Virus record (IMG/VR): IMGVR_UViG_3300036851_000275
Coordinates: 1 to 49,479 of that record
DNA: 49,479 bases
Source: a virus
Reading direction: 5' to 3' (one strand)
The notes beneath the pieces were generated by a model. It did not search any database and was not told where the DNA came from. It saw only the letters and a list, made by a program, of their open reading frames with translations. The position numbers and the translations under genes were made by a program. Every line of letters starts with the position of its first letter. The stretch's first letter is position 1. This document shows, piece by piece, positions 46,374-49,479 of the stretch.

Positions 46374-46582
46374 GTGACTGCTACATCGTTTTGGACGGTG
46401 CTCGTGTGGTGGGTGTCAGCGCGAGATTGCAAGGCGCAGAACTAATCCGTGTCGATGCGGCGAAGCGGCTCGCTCGGGGTGAGTGGGCGCAGAACGGGCG
46501 CGACCCTGACCGGTGGCGTGAGTGTGAGCAGCGGATGTATGAGCGTCTGCGGATCGAAAACCACGAACTGCAGGACATGTAA
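46370..46582 (+). CDS. Hypothetical early protein
   Basis: 70 residues. YIVLDGARVVGVSARLQGAE, then helical RECEQRMYERLRIENHE. Unknown. Confidence 0.45.
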   Translation: MSDCYIVLDGARVVGVSARLQGAELIRVDAAKRLARGEWAQNGRDPDRWRECEQRMYERLRIENHELQDM

Positions 46583-46725
46583 TGAGCGCGCGTCGTTTCT
46601 GCCCGTCTGATCCGCCGTTCGGCTGGTACTGCATCGCAGACCACCCCGCTAAAGACTGGCGGCACTGCGGGTTCCGACCGTGTTGGTGGAACCTGCACGC
46701 CTGGTTCGGAAGACCACAGATATGA
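46582..46725 (+). CDS. 47-residue Cys/Trp-rich protein
   Basis: ATG overlaps the previous TAA. CPSDPPFGWYCIADHPAKDW then CGFRPCWWN is a pattern seen repeatedly in small mycobacteriophage early proteins. Unknown. Confidence 0.5.
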   Translation: MSARRFCPSDPPFGWYCIADHPAKDWRHCGFRPCWWNLHAWFGRPQI

Positions 46726-46735
46726 GGTGGCGGTG

Positions 46736-46972
46736 ATGGCTGATTTCGATGCGCGCCCGACGTTCCGGGTCAAGGACACCGGGCAGCTGCTGGTGTGCAA
46801 ATGCGACTGCAGTGCGTGCGCGGCCGCGACCAACGCGGCCGGTCACTGCAGCGACTGCTCGATCGGCCGCGGCCTAGCACGGATCCGCCGCAAGAACACC
46901 CGAGAGGCTGCCGCGCTGTCCGCGCAGATGCAGGAGCAGCTCAACGCTGGCGGGCAGGTGAGCGCAACATGA
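46736..46972 (+). CDS. Cys-rich small protein
   Basis: 78 residues from ATG 46736 with GAGGTGG upstream. CKCDCSACAAATNAAGHCSD suggests metal binding. Unknown. Confidence 0.5.
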   Translation: MADFDARPTFRVKDTGQLLVCKCDCSACAAATNAAGHCSDCSIGRGLARIRRKNTREAAALSAQMQEQLNAGGQVSAT

Positions 46973-47184
46973 TCCTCGTCTACGTGACCCTCTATCTGCT
47001 CGGCCGAGAAGGTGAGACCCGCCAGGCATACATGCCGCAGGTGCCACACGTCGGCGACACGATGCACTTCGGTGACCGCGCCTGGCGCGTCGACCACGTT
47101 CGCTGGACTCTCGGCGACACCAACCACGACGGTGCCCACGAATGCGGCTGCGGCCACCGCTGGACGGAGCCCGACGATGGCTGA
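46969..47184 (+). CDS. Hypothetical early protein
   Basis: 71 residues. LVYVTLYLLGREGETRQAYM, a short beta-strand part, then HECGCGHRW at the end. Unknown. Confidence 0.45.
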   Translation: MILVYVTLYLLGREGETRQAYMPQVPHVGDTMHFGDRAWRVDHVRWTLGDTNHDGAHECGCGHRWTEPDDG

Positions 47185-47407
47185 GCGTCCGACGTCGTGC
47201 CAAGGATCCCAAGCGTTCCCCACCAACTACGACGGCGAAACCACCCGATGCGACGAATGCGGACGCACTTTACGTCTCCACATCAACGGTCGCCTACCCC
47301 GCCACAACCCCGCCCGCCCGGCGGCACCGAAGCTGCTGCCACGCGGCGAAGCGGTAATCGACGGCCGCCGCGCAGGCGGACCTCAAAACCCCGGGCCCGC
47401 ACAATGA
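47177..47407 (+). CDS. Small protein with zinc-finger motif
   Basis: 76 residues from ATG 47177. TTRCDECGRTLRLHINGRLP then RH looks like a CxxC-H/H finger. Unknown. Confidence 0.45.
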   Translation: MAERPTSCQGSQAFPTNYDGETTRCDECGRTLRLHINGRLPRHNPARPAAPKLLPRGEAVIDGRRAGGPQNPGPAQ

Positions 47408-47631
47408 GAGCCTTCACCGAGCTGCTTGAGCGGCACGTCCCCTACGCCAGCCACCACCTACGCCACGTCGTCTGCCTCACATGCCTCAACCCGGCCGAAG
47501 GCAACACCTGCGGCGAATACGCCACCGCCGCCGACTGGGCCACACACATCGAAGCCGAGCTACGCGCCGCCGGACTGAAAATCACCCGCCGCAAACCCGC
47601 GCCCGAACCGGAACAAGGAGCACTCATCTGA
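47404..47631 (+). CDS. Hypothetical early protein
   Basis: 75 residues. HVVCLTCLNPAEGNTCGEYA, then a helix (WATHIEAELRAAGLKIT). Unknown. Confidence 0.45.
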   Translation: MRAFTELLERHVPYASHHLRHVVCLTCLNPAEGNTCGEYATAADWATHIEAELRAAGLKITRRKPAPEPEQGALI

Positions 47632-48191
47632 TGACCGACGCAATCGACATCTGCTTCATTGACATAGAGACGCTCGGCCTGCACCCAGACGCGCCCATAT
47701 GGGAGTTCGCCGCGATCCGCCGATTCCACGCAGATCCGGTCGACGACGGCAAAGAGGACCGCACCCAGTTCTTCATCCGACACGAACCGGGCCCCTTCTA
47801 CGACGACCTCCCCGAGGAATTCCAGAAGGACTACCAGAACCGCTACACCCGGTCGGACGCGCTCACCGAGTCCAGCGCCGCCATCATGATCCACATCGTT
47901 ACCCGCGGCGCCAAGATCGTCGGTTGCAATCCCGGCTTCGACCTCGAACGCCTCACCAAACTGCTGGTGCGTAACCGCATCACCCCCGAATGGCACTACC
48001 ACCCCCTCGACATCACCAGCATCGCCCTCGGGTACTACGCCGCCGTCGACGAGAAACCCCCTACCCCGCCGTGGCGTTCCGAACAGATGGCCGAAGCGGT
48101 CGGCGTCGAAACCGCCGACTACAAGCGTCACACCGCCATGGGCGACGTGGTGTGGGTCCGCGCCCAATGGGACGCGGTGATGCACCCATGA
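47631..48191 (+). CDS. DEDDh 3'-5' exonuclease
   Basis: 186 residues. ICFIDIETLGLHPDAPIWEF (Exo I), GCNPGFDLERL (Exo II) and KRHTAMGDVVW (Exo III, His-x4-Asp) give the DEDDh set. Related to DnaQ-like proofreading or RNase T-type enzymes. It probably trims DNA ends in replication or recombination. Confidence 0.8.
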   Translation: MTDAIDICFIDIETLGLHPDAPIWEFAAIRRFHADPVDDGKEDRTQFFIRHEPGPFYDDLPEEFQKDYQNRYTRSDALTESSAAIMIHIVTRGAKIVGCNPGFDLERLTKLLVRNRITPEWHYHPLDITSIALGYYAAVDEKPPTPPWRSEQMAEAVGVETADYKRHTAMGDVVWVRAQWDAVMHP

Positions 48192-48607
48192 GCCTGTACT
48201 GCCCGATGGGATGCGGCGACACCGTCCACACCGACTACGACCAGGACATCTCCTGCCGAGCACCGAACTGCCCAGACCCCGACGCCATCGAGAAGCTACT
48301 CAGCGATCCCGAAACCGAGCACACCGTCCACCTCACCGAGGACTCGTTCATTGTCAAGCACCCCTTGCGTGAACGCCTGGCCGAAGACCTCTTCACATGC
48401 GGCCTTCACGCCGGTGTGCGCGCCGACCTCGACAACGGCAACGCCCCCACCGAGCCCGGCACCTACCGAGTCATCTATGTAGGCCATGACCTGGTGTCCT
48501 CCAGCCTCCACGCCCTGATGTGCGCGTGGGAGCCGCTGCACCCCACAGGAGTACACAACAGCAGCCAGGAAAGTTCAGAACCAAACAGGAGCCGATGCGA
48601 TGAGTGA
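48188..48607 (+). CDS. Hypothetical early protein (DUF6085-like)
   Basis: 139 residues. CPMGCGDTVHTDYDQDISCR has a Cys cluster; GTYRVIYVGHDLVSSSLHA a beta part. It resembles small actinophage proteins placed before replication genes. Unknown. Confidence 0.45.
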   Translation: MSLYCPMGCGDTVHTDYDQDISCRAPNCPDPDAIEKLLSDPETEHTVHLTEDSFIVKHPLRERLAEDLFTCGLHAGVRADLDNGNAPTEPGTYRVIYVGHDLVSSSLHALMCAWEPLHPTGVHNSSQESSEPNRSRCDE

Positions 48608-48799
48608 GCGCCGCTGGGCCACCGAAGCCGAAGCGGCAGAACATGCCCGCGTCAGCGGCAACACCCTGCGCCGCTGGCGCGCCCAAGGCCGCATCACCGG
48701 CTACAAGGTGGGCCGCGCGTGTCGTTACGACCTCAACGAGATCGACCACATGCTGACCGCCACCGCCCAGCATCACATCGCCGAGGAGGCGATCAGCTG

Positions 48800-48800
<1 letters not shown>
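48600..48800 (+). CDS. Excisionase/MerR-type HTH protein
   Basis: 66 residues. TEAEAAEHARVSGNTLRRWR and GYKVGRACRYDLNEIDHM are a winged-HTH of the excisionase/MerR type. Could be an Xis-like directionality factor or a replication accessory. Its stop overlaps the next gene. Confidence 0.65.

Positions 48801-49479
<679 letters not shown>

Overview
The window is a contiguous piece of a temperate, siphovirus-type mycobacteriophage or its prophage, starting inside the major capsid gene and ending inside a replication gene. The host assignment rests on a LysB mycolyl-arabinogalactan esterase with a GFSQG nucleophile motif, a multidomain LysA, a WhiB-family regulator, a DUF732-type secreted protein, a tape measure protein carrying an Rpf-like muralytic domain, and a high-GC genome full of GTG starts and ATGA/GTGA overlaps. 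The last 81 bases are an unbroken C run, which looks like a sequencing or assembly artefact at a contig end. Coordinates after about 49396 should not be trusted.

Layout, left to right. 1-3412: capsid (5' truncated) and neighbouring structural proteins. 3424-5542: an unusual block of membrane or secreted proteins (r1t-type holin, PAS-domain protein, short secreted peptide, polytopic protein, two membrane-anchored coiled coils) between the head genes and the major tail subunit. 5646-9797: major tail subunit, head-tail connectors, HK97-gp10-like protein and tail chaperone. 9826-17190: a 2454-residue tape measure protein. 17209-27189: baseplate, minor tail and fibre genes ending in a beta-helix spike. 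This stretch is interrupted at about 19934-20159 by a decayed IS200/IS605-type element that keeps only the 3' end of tnpB and its right end. 27414-33833: papain-like peptidase, HNH endonuclease on the opposite strand, LysA, holin, a 30-residue membrane peptide, LysB and two membrane proteins. 33905-34431: two very basic proteins. 34432-36600 (minus strand): secreted protein, membrane protein, small helical protein, tyrosine integrase and repressor. 36704 onward: Cro-like protein, then a tightly overlapped early operon with many small Cys-rich or membrane proteins, WhiB, a YqaJ exonuclease with partner, a clamp-like protein, RusA, a cytosine methyltransferase, a DEDD exonuclease, an HTH protein and a replication-initiator-like protein.

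How it works together. The plus-strand left arm builds the virion and lyses the cell, with the tail itself carrying cell-wall-cutting domains. The minus-strand unit holds the lysogeny genes. The repressor ends in QIAA, like an ssrA degradation tag, and sits just upstream of the integrase. This is the layout of integration-dependent immunity, although the attP core could not be located. The right arm supplies recombination, DNA modification and replication.

Most interesting observations: (i) the tnpB/right-end remnant, whose would-be guide is a 19-base sequence that also occurs, exactly, 75 bases away inside the adjacent tail gene; (ii) an SGLY peptide motif and a shared MV-x-x-G-x-PH N-terminus scattered over tail-region proteins; (iii) one ~90-residue domain appended to the capsid protein, its neighbour and the major tail protein; (iv) the membrane-protein block between head and tail; (v) three regularly spaced GTCAC/GTGAC palindromes in the replication gene. 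No intergenic stretch exceeds 300 bases. The larger ones (9166-9308, 24677-24857, 27190-27413, 27555-27688) are covered below.
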